The position numbers and the translations under genes are program-made. DNA of 64,000 nucleotides from Ailurus styani (taxonomy: Eukaryota; Chordata; Mammalia; Carnivora; Ailuridae). The notes beneath the pieces are model-generated. The model did no database searches and was not told where the DNA came from. It worked only from the letters and a program-made list of their open reading frames with translations. The stretch spans positions 581,408 to 645,407 of the forward strand of contig LNAC01000744.1 of NCBI GenBank assembly GCA_002007465.1, in the 5' to 3' direction. Positions 52,001-64,000 of this stretch are shown here, one piece after another. Each line of letters begins with the position of its first letter. Position 1 is the first letter of the stretch.

Positions 52001-54229
52001 AAATTAAATTTGATGATGTTGCACATGAATATTTTATACCTTTAAAGTATTGTTGTTTACTATTTTTTGACAAGTTACGTTTTGTAAGTTATGTAAGGTT
52101 GGACCATATAATAGCCGAACCTAATTGGGCCATTATATGGTCCTGTGAAGCAGAATTAATGAGGATTGTTGGCTTTGGGAAGCAGAAGGGAAGTGACATT
52201 TATAAATAATGAGTGTTTGATATTCCTTCTATCCTTACCTTTTGTTGGCATATCCCATAGTCATCCTTCCAATGAAAAACTTGCTAGTGCTTTGTAGTTT
52301 ATTCCAGTCTGGTGGGAATAAAGTTTTCCAACAAGTTCCTTCTTTGAATAAATCCCGGCTGCTTGCCAAATTCTATTAGCTAGAGATTGAGTTTTGTTTT
52401 GTTTTTGTCAACGTGGAATTGGTTGTTCAGTTAGATTGTATAGCTCTAGATAGTTTTGTAAATGTGTTCTGTTTTGCAAGGCTGCTTTGTCACCATATAG
52501 AATTGCCCAGGGAGGCTGTAAGCCCTCCTTGTCTGTAGAGTTTGTACTCTGCTGATTTTGAATGACACTCTGAGCCCTTGTCCATCACACATGGCACACG
52601 CCTTTCCTCTGACCTGAGATCCACCTGCACAGCTTGCTGGCCGATGCCAAACTCATCAGTCCTGCTCAAATACTCCTTTTCCATTGGATAATGGCCCTTG
52701 ACACTTGGACTTACACGGCTTTTGTCCATCTTCTAACCTCCACACTTGATTGCTCCTTTTCCCAGTAACCCCTCCTCTGGCCTCCTGCCACTGCATGAAT
52801 GAATGAATTTTGTGTAGCAAAAATGTTAGACTCCTGCTTAGCCTGTCTCCTAGTCCTTCTCTGCCAATGGCATGTGACTGTCCTTGTTTCAGCCTGGCAA
52901 AAGCCCAGTCAATAGCGCATCATCATTCTTAGTTGAGCCTGTCATCCCCAACGACTGCCCCCGCAGCAACCTAATCAATGCAGCAAGCGGTCTTCGACTA
53001 CCCAGGTAGTGCTAGGAGGACCTGACTGAGGACTTTTACCTACTCTAAGGACCTCATTCACATACTCTTAATGAGGATGTTTCAGGGGCATGAGTAAGTC
53101 AGTTCGAAGGAGAAGTAAATAGTATTAAAAATGGAAAAAGCATTTCAGTGTTAATGAAGTTGAGTTAAATGAAATTGATGATAAATTGATGCAGTTTACA
53201 CTGTATTTAGTATATGCCAAGAGGAAAGCAAGGTGATCAAAATGTTACCATCCGGGGACTATGTTTAAGAAAAGAATTTTTATCTTTTTTTTCCAAGTGG
53301 AAGATGGAAATCATTCTGGAGGAAAAGCTCATGTTTATCCACTGCCACTTTTCTTTGTGGCTCTGGAGCAAGGTAGATCATCCAACGACAGCAACAAAAC
53401 TGCTGAGGGAGAGAAATAAGCTTGAATGTATATGGCTGAGATATTTAGATCCTATAACTACACTTTCTAGCACATTATCTAAACACTTGCTTTTTGCTTG
53501 AAAAGAGTGAATGCTAATTCTAGGTGCTATTTGGAAGATCGTAAAAATACTGTTTTCTGCTTTGCAATAAAATTACCTTTACAGCCTCTTGTTACTCTTG
53601 ACTGTTCCTGAGAAATAAAGCAGGACACTCAGATGTATCATGACCTCCTCTCTCAGTTTGGAGGATCAGTGGATCTGAAAGGTGGGAAGTGAACACCTCC
53701 AGCCTCTACCTCTGTAGGAGTCCCTTCTTTGATACCCCTGACGGCTGTGGTCCTGCAGCCTCTCTAGCTCCTGCGGCAACTTGTCGTGTTCTCAGATGTT
53801 CTCGTTGTTGGCAGGTTCCTCTGGCCTACCAAAGTATTCTCTCCTGCAGCTTCATCTCATCCTGCACTTGGTGAGAACACAGAGCACACTTTCTCTCTGT
53901 CTCGTACATGAAAGCTTTCCAGATCCCTGAAGATAGTCACAGCCTGTGCCCTTTCATCTTTCTCTTTCTAGATAAGCATTCCCAACCTTCAGGAGCAAGT
54001 TGAATAACTTGGTTTCCAATCCAAGGCAACCCGGATTACATTCCTCTGAAGAACATGAGTGGGGGGTGGGGGAAAGGTCCCTTTTTCTAAATGGGCACCT
54101 AGAACCGTACTTAGCATTCTAGATGTTTCCCGATCCATGCTAATCATACTGGGGCAGTTCTCTTTCCTCAGATTGTGTCAGCAGTGAAGAGGTGAGCCAG
54201 CGGAATTCAATAGTGCTGGGTTGGAATTT

Positions 54230-54425
54230 GTTGCTATAATTCTGGCTTACCAATGTATGTCACTGGACAAGTTATTTATTCTGGGACTCAGTTTGCTTCT
54301 TTCTTAAGTGAGGATGATGAGCTCTTACCTCAGAGAATTGTGAGGGATGGAGAGAATGTTTGTATTGCCCAGCACGATATTTGTAAATAGCAAGCATATA
54401 ATATGTGGCAGCTTCAGTTTTAGTC
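54230..54425 (-). mobile_element. MIR element
   Basis: Complement of MIR: cactggacaagttatttattc, gggactcagtttgcttctt, cagagaattgtgaggg. Confidence 0.7.
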
Positions 54426-54889
54426 ATTATTAGTACTCTAGTGCTGTTACCGAGAACCGTGCTACTCTCATTATGAGCAGTGCATCCATCAGCCGCGGGA
54501 AGAGTAGCATCTCACTATTGGCCCCCAGAAAGCTTGTAGCCAAATAAAACCTCCCCCTTTCCCCCATAGGTATTGATTTTAGGCTGTGTCTCCCAAGATA
54601 TTGTTGCCATACAGCTGTTTTTTATGTAACTTTCTTTAAAGTTGTTTAAAGGAAAACTTTTTAGAATTCTATGTTTATAGCTGTGTTTTGAAACTTCATG
54701 CAAAGCCTATCTGTTCTCTCCATCATGTTCAGTTTTTTTTTTATGGGTTTCAACCTTGAGACGCAGTCTATAGAAATCACTGTGACTGTCAGTACTGTCG
54801 TTCGTGATAGTAGCTTTCCCTTCCAGCTTATAATCAACAGATTTGGCTGTGTTTTTGTCATTGATACACTATGAACGGGGGCTCAGGCT

Positions 54890-54990
54890 TCATTTACTGA
54901 ACACTTACCATGTTCCAGGGCTGTTTGGGGGATGCAAAGATGCATGAGACAGGCCTGGTTGTTAAGAAACCTAGAGGTTGGGTAGTGACC
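54890..54990. repeat. Ancient interspersed repeat fragment
   Basis: ttactgaacacttaccatg, ttccagggctg, then gatgcaaagatgcatgagac: same old pattern as at 29150 and 58230, class unresolved. Confidence 0.45.
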
Positions 54991-56009
54991 AGATTCATCA
55001 AGAGGCACTGTAGTAAGAATTGTTGCTCACGTGGTAGAAGTGGGAGGCTCTGTTCCCTGCCGATTGGAGCTGGGAGGCTTCTCTGAGGAGGTGCCCTTGG
55101 AAGAGAATGATAGTAGTCAGTGAAGTCACCATGCTAGTTCTCAACATCTGAAGGTAAGAAAGGCAGGGCACAGCCCTTTGAGAAATTCACGGTAAGCAGA
55201 GAAGAAGTTTTGTTCCTTCTTTCTCCATTGCTTTCATTTTTTTGAAGTAAGTGCGTAACTCCTGGGACCCTGAGCCGCAGCCGCCCCGTGCTCACCCGTC
55301 ACCCTGAGGCATCGCGCCCTCTCCAAGCTCAGAGTAAAAGTAAAAATAGTGAGGGGTGTGTGTGTGCCCGTGTCCACATGCCTGTGTCCGTGCGTGCTTG
55401 TTTTTTTTAGTTTTGCTAACGTGTATTTTTCCCCTCCTGAGGGAGCATTAGAGCTGTTTAAAGAATTTCTCTTATCTAACCAGCTAAGGTCTTTGGAGAA
55501 TGACTTGTAAATTGTCTTTCTTAGCTTGGTATGCTCAGTAAAAGGGCTTTGATGAGCTATCTTTTCACAGTGTATGGCACTCCTGGGAAGGGAAAGCCAT
55601 GTGCTCTAAGATTGCGATGGCAGAAGGTCAGCATAAAAGATTAGGGTTTTAGCAGAAGTGTTAAATGAAGGAGTGAAGAGTTTGCTACTGTGATTATTTG
55701 CCATCCTCAGTCAGGGTCTTCCTGCTGCACAAAATAGCAGACCCATTGTTATGTAATGAAAGCAGAGGTCAGTAGCCTGGGTTTCCATCTGAGATTGAAG
55801 TTGAAAGTGTCATGGGGCCTTAGGTGAGTCATCTTGCCCTTATCTGGCTTATTGCTTCATCTATACGTTTCACTAGGGATGTAGCAAGCGATTCCTAGGG
55901 CACAATAAATTGGGGCCATCGCCCCAGTGTCTGGTGCTGGCTTGGAGAGTAGGCAATGATGGATGAAGCAGCCGGAAGTAATGTGGTTGAGAGGACTGGT
56001 TTAAAAATG

Positions 56010-56230
56010 ATCCAGACCTAGGTCTACATCCTAGTTCTACGACTCGATGGCATGGGGGCCTCGTGGGAAGAGGATCACATCCTTCAGTTCTGTTTCCTCA
56101 TCTGTAAAATGGGAGCCCATTTAAAATCCCATGTAAGGACCCTGGGTTGTTCTGAGGATTAAAAAGAAATGAGGGCAGTTAGCACTGTACCTGCCACATA
56201 GTCATTACTCTAGAGCCACTTATTATTATC
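56010..56230 (-). mobile_element. MIR element
   Basis: Complement of MIR: tcagttctgtttcctcatct, gtaaaatgggagccc, gttctgaggattaaaaaga, gcactgtacctgccacatag. Confidence 0.85.
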
Positions 56231-58194
56231 CAGGTACCTCTCAGTTGGAACATTTCCTTTTCGAAAATCCTTTCCCTTTCAGCACTTCTTCCTGTTTTTC
56301 ACTGGACCAGATTAAGTTCTTTTTCTTTCATTTATTTCGTAAACATTTAATGAGCATGTGCTATGTGCTAGCAGCAGGCATAAGTTCTTGCCTATAGAGA
56401 GTTTGAATTTAAAAATCCCTAATTATGGTCCTTTACTTCTATGGTAATAGCAAGTTTTTGCCCCATTGATTGACCTTTGGGAAGTCAAAACCAAAGCCCA
56501 GGTTTCTGGCTTCCTTTCAGAGGTGGTTTATTCTTTCCATGTGCCTCTGTGTATTTCTGTGTCCTTATTACTGTAAGGCTACTTACGTGGAAAGGGCCAG
56601 GAAGAAAGGAGCATGGTAGGGTTTGCAGACACTCCCTTACTGATCTGGTCCAAAGCCGGAAGATCAGGTCTGAGCAGCTTTTCTGGCCAGAGGAGGGGTA
56701 CTCAGGAAATTCTAGGTGGAAGTAGGCCTACATAATGGGTCCTCTGCAGAGGTTTTAATTTCCTATCTGAGTGTGCTCTGAGGTATGAATTGGCAGCCAG
56801 AAGCTTAGACGCTGCCTCCAGGCCCAGACACTCTCAACCACACATGGCGTCCTGTCTTCCGTTCCGTGGGGTTCTCATCCCCTCTTCTGCATACTTAGGT
56901 TCCCTGGACAGTTTTCTTTTTGGTTTTATAACAACTCTTCCAATATTCTCCCCAGTGTCTTAGCCCCTAACTTACCCAACATTTTCAGTCAAGGCCTCTA
57001 TTTCATCATGCTTGGCAGTCAGCAAAAGCTAATTTAACACATGTGTATTTCCCCACACACAGAATAATTCTTGTCTTTATAGTTTTTTACACACAACAGT
57101 CCATATTCATAAACCTTTTTCCCATGGTACTTCTCAGTCAGAGGTGGAATCTTGTTTGGAAAGAAAACATGGGATCTCTGTCAACTTGAAGACAGTCGCC
57201 CAAGTCCTTTCCCATATTAGCTTTCTAGATCATTAGTGTAAAATGTGTTTTGGGTTCCAAAAGAAGAGATAACCCTCAAACCTGGCATCCGGGTGTGATC
57301 ACCCTGACTTTACCTCAGGCTGCCGCCTAGTGCTTTTGGGGGGAGTCAAGTCAAATTGCTTATTCTTCACACCTATAGGGTTTTTTTTCCCCCTGAAGAC
57401 CTCCAAGTGCTTTTTCTCTCTCAGTCTCTCTCCCTCTATTTCTCATATCCTCAAAATATTCCTGCTTGTGCAAAAGGAGGCATGTGGTCTGAGACTCATT
57501 TCTTATGATAATTCATAGAGGTGTTGACTTTACCCGATTTTGAATTTGTTTTTCAGAGTCAGGATTAAATCCCAGGTCTTCTGATCTTGAGACTTGTACA
57601 GTGTTTACTGGACTCCAGATGTTATTTGAGAAACAAAACACTAAAGGCTACTTACTTCCTTATAGTATTTTATCACAGACTGCCTACATTAAGGCAGGAA
57701 TTTCAGGAAGTGTTATAAATATGGAAGATAATTTAGGAGATGTGAATTGCTGTGTCATGCAGTGGCTTCTTCCAAAAGCAAGGGAGAGGCAGGGAATTAT
57801 GTCTCTCATTCCTTCCATCTTGAGATTTTAAATCAACTTTCTGTCCTTACCTTTCTAATCTGTTATTTCTCCTAAATTATTTTTAATATTTCTGATTTGG
57901 CAAATCCGCTTTTGTGCCTAACATTTGACTTAATTGTAAAAGTGATACAGTGTCGTTTCGCATTTCTATAGCCTTACCTTTCATGACTCCCTATGCCATT
58001 GTGTGACTCATTTGTTCTTTCCCTAAGGATCTGGAAATAAAACCATGTTATTGAGAAGAGAAAAATAGAACAGTTAAGTCATCTTTTTTGCCAGGTTATT
58101 CTGGGAATTTCTTTTCATGTGGATATGTAGACACATTTATAATATAGGCATATACATAGCCACATGTGTGATTTCTATATAAGTATATACTGTT

Positions 58195-58325
58195 ATTCAT
58201 TCAGGAAAATTTATTGGCAGCCCACTCAATGCCAGACTCACGTGTGGGATTCTGGGAATCCAACAGACACAATTCCCTTGCCCTCATGGAGCTTGCAGAA
58301 TCAAGCAAACCCACTAATTATGTAT
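58195..58325. repeat. Ancient interspersed repeat fragment
   Basis: ttcattcaggaaaatttattgg followed by cttgccctcatggagcttgc is the common old pattern of unresolved class. Confidence 0.5.
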
Positions 58326-58364
58326 ACATGCATATGTACTTAATTGTTTGTACAGAAGAAGTAT

Positions 58365-58560
58365 AACATGATGGTTGAAAGCATGCATTTTTGGAGTTGG
58401 AGCTGTTTTCCTAGCTCAGCCTGCGACATTAAGTCACTTAAACTCACTCAGCTTCCTCATTACCAATGAGGAAATAGTAGCACCCCTTGTGGAGTTACTG
58501 AGAGATTTTAAGATAGTAAGATAATGCAAAGAAAAATTTTAATGTAGTGGCAGTTATGTA
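58365..58560 (-). mobile_element. MIR element
   Basis: Complement of MIR: ggttgaaagcatgcatttttgg, gacattaagtcacttaaac, cttcctcattaccaatgag. Confidence 0.72.
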
Positions 58561-59674
58561 GTAAGCACGTGAAAAATCTAACTATGACCACTGTGTTTCA
58601 TGTGTTTAAATACACATTTAAATACAGTAAGTTAGCAAGCTATGAACTGATACCTTATTCTGAAATAAAATCCATGGAAGACATTTGTTCTGGACCTTTT
58701 TAGGAATGTGATAAGGAGATAAGCCATCTGGAGGTGTGCGGTTATAAATAATGCTTCTTTCCATGGACAGTCTCTAGCTCATACCCACTAAAGGAAGTAC
58801 ACACTGCTTCTAATGAAGCAACAGAACTTATGGAATTGGGGCCTTACCACTTGTCCAATTTCTTGGTGTTGAAAATAAAATCATGGAAGTCTTCAAGTAT
58901 TCTTGAAAATAATGTTTGTCTATAAATACCATTTGGCACAAGCTAATTGCTTATACTTTCTTCGTAACTTGCTAATGAGTTGTCACTGAAGGACACAGAA
59001 GGGTGTGAGAGTAAGAGTATGTGATAAATGAAATCCTTAGGAAGGCTACACTTTATTTTTCTCACTTCAAGCAATGCTTAGAGCCATATCTGACTTTGTA
59101 AGTAGAGCTGAACAGTTTTATACCATTAGCATGAGAGTTGAAAGTGGTTGAGTGTGGAGCAAACATTGCCACAAATGTAGCCTGTACCCTGTGAAGTTGG
59201 TGGTTTGGTTAGTTGGTCCAGAACCTACTTTCCTTGAGGATGATACCACTATATATCCTGCATTGTTTAGGATGAAGTGTACTTTAGAACTAATCCATTG
59301 GACAGACCATGAATGTTCTATTAGCATATTAAGCCCTCTGAAATTAAAGAACAATCTGCATATTCCACAGAGCAGATGATGAGAAAGTTGGTTCTTTGTT
59401 GCAGAGTTTCAGTGGGCTACTTACTTTCTCCTAATTGTTGCTTCTTCTATGTTTACATTGACTAGTTTTCATCCTAGATGTTTCATGGTCTTTAATAATG
59501 GTGTTTAAAACTACCATTTATTCCCATAAGTAGTCCATGCCTCCTCAACAGCTTATAAATACCTACCATTAATAGGTCAGAGTATTAACCATTTTCCAAA
59601 TGCCTTGCTGCTCTTCCCTCCCTGTCTACTTCCTGCCAGGAAGTTGGATAGAGTGGCTCTAAGAGTTAAGGCCC

Positions 59675-60341
59675 CTGGCCACCTCATACCCACTAGGATG
59701 GCTACTATTTAAAAGACAGAAAGTGATAAGTGGTGGTAAGGATGTGGAGAAATTGGAACTCAACTCCAACTGTTGCTGGGACTTGTTGTGGAAAAGAGCA
59801 TAGGTTTCCTCAAAATATTGAAAATAGAACCATATGATCCAGCAGTTCCACTTTGGGTATATTCCCCCAGAGAATTGAAAGCAAGATCTTGAAGAAATAT
59901 TTGTACACCTATTTTCACAGCAGCATTATTTACCATAGCCAAAAGGTGGAACCACCCAAGTGTCCACTGATGCATGAATGGTTGATGGAAATATGGTACA
60001 ACATGCAATGAAATATTATTCAGCCATAAAAAGGAAGAAAATTCTGACATAGGCTATCACGTGAATGATCCTTGAAGATATTGTGCTAAGTGAAATAAGC
60101 CAATCACAAAAAGATAAACATTGTACGAGTCCGCTTAAATGAGGTATGTAGAACAGTCAGATTCATAGAGACAGAAAGAATGGCAGTTGTGCATTTAACA
60201 CTTGTGGTTGCCAAGGGAGGACAGGGACTTAGTGTTTAATGGATTGAGTTTTAGTTTTGCCAGTTGAAAAGAGTGCTGGATTTGGATGGTGGTGATGGTT
60301 GCACAACAGTTTGACTGTACTTAATGCCACCAAACTGTATG
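59675..60341 (+). mobile_element. Old LINE-1 3' end
   Basis: Forward old L1 ORF2 end and 3' UTR: cataccactag-type start, gatccagcagttccact, cagcattatttaccatagcc, gaaatattattcagccata, gctaagtgaaataagccaat, then ttgcacaacagtttgactg. No open frame survives. A DNA transposon lies directly after it. Confidence 0.88.
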
Positions 60342-60675
60342 TAGTTGACACTTGAACAACAAAGGTTAGGGGCACTGACCCCCTGCATAATCAAATATCC
60401 ACATAAAACTTTTGGCTCCTCCATAAGGTAACTATTGATAGCCTGCTACTGACTGAAAGACTTACTGATAACTTAATCAGTTGATTAAGACACATTTTTG
60501 TATGTTATATGTACTGTATACTGTCTTTTTACAATGAAGTAAGCTAGAGAAAAGACAATGTTACTAAGTAAGAGAAAAGACATTTACAGGACTATTGTGT
60601 ATTTATTGGGAAAAAAATCCACCTGTGAGTGGATTTGTGCAGTTCAAAACCATGTTGTTAAAGGATCAACTTGTA
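60342..60675. mobile_element. Tigger/pogo-like non-autonomous DNA transposon
   Basis: About 330 bp bounded by inverted terminal repeats. The left end reads GTTGACACTTGAACAACAAA; the right end, reverse-complemented, reads AGTTGATCCTTTAACAACAT. TA dinucleotides sit at both edges, as expected for the Tc1/mariner-pogo superfamily. No transposase frame is present. The exact family name is uncertain. Confidence 0.75.
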
Positions 60676-62641
60676 CTTAAAAATGGATGAAATGGTGTTT
60701 TATGTTATGTATATTTCAGGACAATTAAAAAAAAAAGTTCAGGTCCTTGAATAAGGCACCTGAAAGACAGTTGTGTTGCTTACCTCTCATCTTGGCAAGA
60801 ATTAGTGGAAAGGATCCCTGGAGGAAGCAAAGTGGTTTGGGTTGGAGAAACGTTAAGGTGGAAGGATCTGGAGATGTACCCACCAGCTCATGCTGAATGG
60901 TGGTGAAGAAAGGACTTCATAGGATTTCTAATGTAGCACCTGCATTTCCCAAGGGATGACACCCAGGCCAAGAGTAAAGTGACAGAACCCGGACTAGACG
61001 CTGGTTCTCCTGCCTTCCTCACCTGTGTGGTGGCTCCCTGGTGATGCCTCCTGTCACACCTCATCCTGGGGGATCTGCAGTTTTCTCACTGATATTACCT
61101 GCTTGTCATCTGTCATAAGCCCAGCACTTTTTATTTCCAGAGTTAGTGTCAGACACTATAGATGGAGGACTCAGTCCCACATGGCTGCTCTCATTTCAGA
61201 TGCCAGCTCCAGATGAGGTCACCAGAGTAAGCACACTTCTGCCCAGCAGACTACAAACTTGCGGGTACTCAGGATCTCCTCTTCAGGTGTGGTAATTTAC
61301 TAGAACAATTTGAGAACTCAGGAAGGTACTTTCCTTATGATTACTGGTTAATTATAAAGGATATAAATCAGGAATAACCAAATAGAAGAGATGCATAGGG
61401 AAAGGTATGGAAGCGGAGTGCTACAAAGCTTTTATGTCCTTTCCAGGTATGCCCCTTCCCAGCACCTCTGATTGCTCAACTTAGTAGCTCTCTGAACTCT
61501 GCTGTTTAGAGGTTTTTACAGATGTTCAATTAAGTAAGCAAGATTGATCAAATTATTGGCCAATGGTGATTGAACCCAATGTCCAGCCCCCCCCAACCCA
61601 GTCCCCTTACTGGAGGTCAAGGGTGGGCCTGAAAGTTCCAAGCCCTCTAATTGCTTCGTCTTTCTGGCAACGAGGCCCCATCTTGAAGGTAGCTACACAC
61701 CCACCCCCCGTCCCTAACTACACATCTCATTATCTTACAAAAGAAAGATAGTCATCACTTAGGACATTCTAAGGGCTTTAGGAGCCGTTTGCCAGGAACC
61801 AGAGACAAAGACCAAATGTTTTTTTTTTTTTATTATAACACAGCTAGGAGGAAAGGGATATGCAGTGTAACAGGAGAGATAGTGATGGTGGGTGGAGGGA
61901 GGGCATGATCCTTCAGCCTGTCTGGTGAAGTGCCATCTGATAGAGACACTAAATGGAGCATTGAAGCAAATCTTGCAGTTATCTGAGAGAAGATGGAGGA
62001 AGAACTGTAAGTGTAAAAAGACAGTGGTGTCACTGAGGGCTTTGAGAAAAGGGATGATGTGAAACACACCGGTGTCACGTTGTCTTAAAAAGCATGTCCA
62101 CAAGCATTCCTGTATGTTCACACAGCCACTTTCTATGTTGTGACTCATCGAAGTTTATTGGTGCCTATGGTTTTTTTTTTTTTAGTAATGAAAGGGAACT
62201 ATTGAACTCCCTACTTATCACCTTCTTTCTTTTTTTTTTAAATTAATGTATAATGTATTGTTTGCTTCAGGGGTACACGTCTGTGAATCATCAGTCTTAC
62301 AGAATTCACAGCACTCACTAACCATAGAACACACCCTCCCCAATGTCTATCACCCAGCCACCCTATTCCTCCCCCCACCACCCCGCAACAACCCTCAGTT
62401 TTTTTCCTGAGATTAAGAGTCTCTTATGGTTTATCTCCCTCCCTGATCCCATCTTGTTTCATTTTTTTCCCTCCCACCCCTGACAACCCCCTGCCCTGCC
62501 TCTCAAATTACTCATATCAGAGATAGCGTATGATAATTGTCTTTCTCTGATTGACTTATTTCGCTTAGCATAATACCCTCTAGTTCCATCCACGTCATTG
62601 CAAATGGCAGGATTTCATTTTTTGTTGGCTGCGTAATATTC

Positions 62642-62644
<3 letters not shown>

Positions 62645-62683
<39 letters not shown>
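62645..62683. repeat. (TG)n expansion inside LINE-1 ORF2
   Basis: About 19 TG units at the place where the related L1 at 9240 has 'tgtatatatatacc'. The expansion disrupts the ORF2 C-terminal frame of this copy. Confidence 0.9.
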
Positions 62684-62685
<2 letters not shown>

Positions 62686-63587
62686 CACATCCTCTTTATC
62701 CATTCATCTGTTGATGGACATCTAGGCTCTTCCCATACTTTGGTTATTGTGGACATTGCTGCTATAAACATTTGGGAACACATGCCCCTTTATATCACTC
62801 CATTTGTATCTTTAGGGTAAATGCCCAGTAGTGTGATTGCTGGGTCGTAGGGTAGCTCTGTTTTCAACTTTTTGAGGGACCTCCATACTATTTTCCAGAG
62901 TGGCTGCATCAGCTTGCATTCCTACAGACAGTGTAGGAGGGTTCCCCTTTCTCTGCATCCTTGCCAACATCTGTCGTTTCCTGACTTGTTAATTTTAGCC
63001 TTTCTGAGTGGTGCGAGGTGGTATCTCACTGTGGTTTGGATTTGTATTTCCCTGATGCCGAGTGATATTGAGCAATTTTTCATGTGTCTGTTGGCCATTT
63101 GGATACCTTCTTTGTAGAAATGTCTGTTCATGTCTTCTGCCCATTTCTTGATTGGATTATGTGTTCTTTGGGTGTTGAGTTTGATAAGTTCTTTATAGAT
63201 TTTGGATACTAGCTCTTTATCTGATAGGTCATTTACAAATATCTTCTCCCATTCTGTCGGTCATCTTTTGGTTTTGTTGACTGTTTCCTTTGCTGTGCAA
63301 AAGCTTTTGATCTTGATGAAGTCCCAATGGTTCATTTTTGCCCTTGCTTCCCTTGCCTTTGGTGATGTTTCTAGGAAGAAGTTGCTGCAGCTGAGGATGA
63401 AGAGGTGGCTGCCTGTGTTTTCCTCAAGGATTTTGATGGATTCCTGTCTCACACTGAGGTCTTTCATCCATTTTGAGTCTATTTTTGTGTGTGGTGTAAA
63501 GAAATGGTCCAGTTTCATTCTTCTGCATGTGGCTGTCCAATTTTCCCAACACCATTTGTTGAAGAGACTGTCTTTTTTCCACTGGAC

Positions 63588-63607
63588 NNNNNNNNNNNNN
63601 NNNNNNN
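63588..63607. other. Assembly gap (20 N)
   Basis: Twenty Ns within L1 ORF2. From the usual L1 text on both sides only a couple of dozen bases appear to be missing. Confidence 0.98.
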
Positions 63608-64000
63608 CTGCTTTGTTGAAGATGAGTTGACCATAGAGTTGAGGGTCCATTTCTGGGCTCTCTATTCTGTTCCATTGATCTATGTGTCTGTTTTTGTGCC
63701 AGTACGATACTGTCTTGATGATTACAGCTTTGTAATAGAGCTTGAAGTCTGGAATTGTGATGCTGCCAACTTTGTTTTTTGTTTTTTGTTTTTTTTTATC
63801 TCCAACATTGCTCTGGCTATTCGGGGTCTTTTCTGGTTCCATATAAATTTTAGGATTATTTGTTCCATTTCTTTGAAAAAAAATTGGTGGTATTTTGATA
63901 GGGATTGCATTCAATGTGTAGATTGCTCTAGGTAGCATAGACATTTTCACAATATTTGTTCTTCCAATCCATGAGCATGGAATGTTTTTCCATTTCTTTG

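Larger units (their letters stand above)
62218..64000 (-). mobile_element. Young LINE-1, minus strand, runs off the window
   Basis: 3' UTR at 62250-62520 (gggtacacgtctgtgaatcat...), then ORF2 read on the minus strand to the right edge. A 229-codon open frame at 63261-63950, interrupted only by a run of Ns, reads L1 ORF2p text (e.g. [23 protein letters not shown]). The C-terminal frame at 62512-62703 ends MLSEISQSEKDNYHTLSLI but is broken by a TG expansion. At least 1.75 kb is present; whether it is full length cannot be seen here. Confidence 0.92.

Overview
This window is vertebrate nuclear DNA, almost certainly from a carnivoran and most likely a mustelid (mink, ferret, otter group). About 28 tRNA-derived carnivore SINEs (SINEC / Can-SINE) are recognisable. 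About a dozen of them carry the head variant 'GTGGGTTAAAGCCTCTGCC', which I associate with the SINEC_Mv subfamily of mustelids. The rest is old and young LINE-1, MIR, a few DNA-transposon relics and microsatellites. Nothing is prokaryotic or viral.

The only gene I can support is SUMF1, which encodes the formylglycine-generating enzyme (FGE) of the endoplasmic reticulum. It lies on the + strand and spans the whole window. Six consecutive coding exons, exons 2-7, are present at 14216-14389, 17820-17894, 39038-39120, 40982-41104, 41838-41952 and 47688-47801. They are 174, 75, 83, 123, 115 and 114 nt long, all flanked by AG/GT, with matching intron phases. Together they are 684 nt and encode residues 91-318 in human numbering. 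The numbering checks itself: the glycosylated Asn141, Cys218, Cys235 and both calcium sites fall exactly where expected. Exon 1 (signal peptide and N-terminal Cys pair) lies upstream. Exons 8-9 (copper-binding active-site Cys336/Cys341 and the C-terminus) lie beyond the right edge. No frameshift or stop is seen, so the gene looks intact.

Layout. 1-14215: end of intron 1, dominated by an old minus-strand LINE-1 (about 4.84-11.34 kb) with a younger LINE-1 and several SINEs nested in it. 14216-17894: exons 2-3. 17895-39037: intron 3 (21 kb), with old LINE/HAL1-like sequence and most of the SINEs. 39038-41952: compact cluster of exons 4-6. 41953-47687: intron 6. 47688-47801: exon 7. 47802-64000: intron 7, with a 12-kb stretch lacking SINECs, then an old L1, a Tigger-like DNA transposon and a young L1 running off the window.

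The clearest unexpected pattern is technical. Isolated single Ns occur at six places. Five sit between two nearly identical adjacent copies of the same sequence (about 70-230 bp), and the sixth replaces the first bases of a SINE. These look like unmerged contig ends (false tandem duplications), not biology. I found no convincing evidence of an undescribed biological system. The best unexplained stretch is a repeat-poor, open-frame-containing island in intron 6 (about 44.1-44.8 kb), reported with low confidence.
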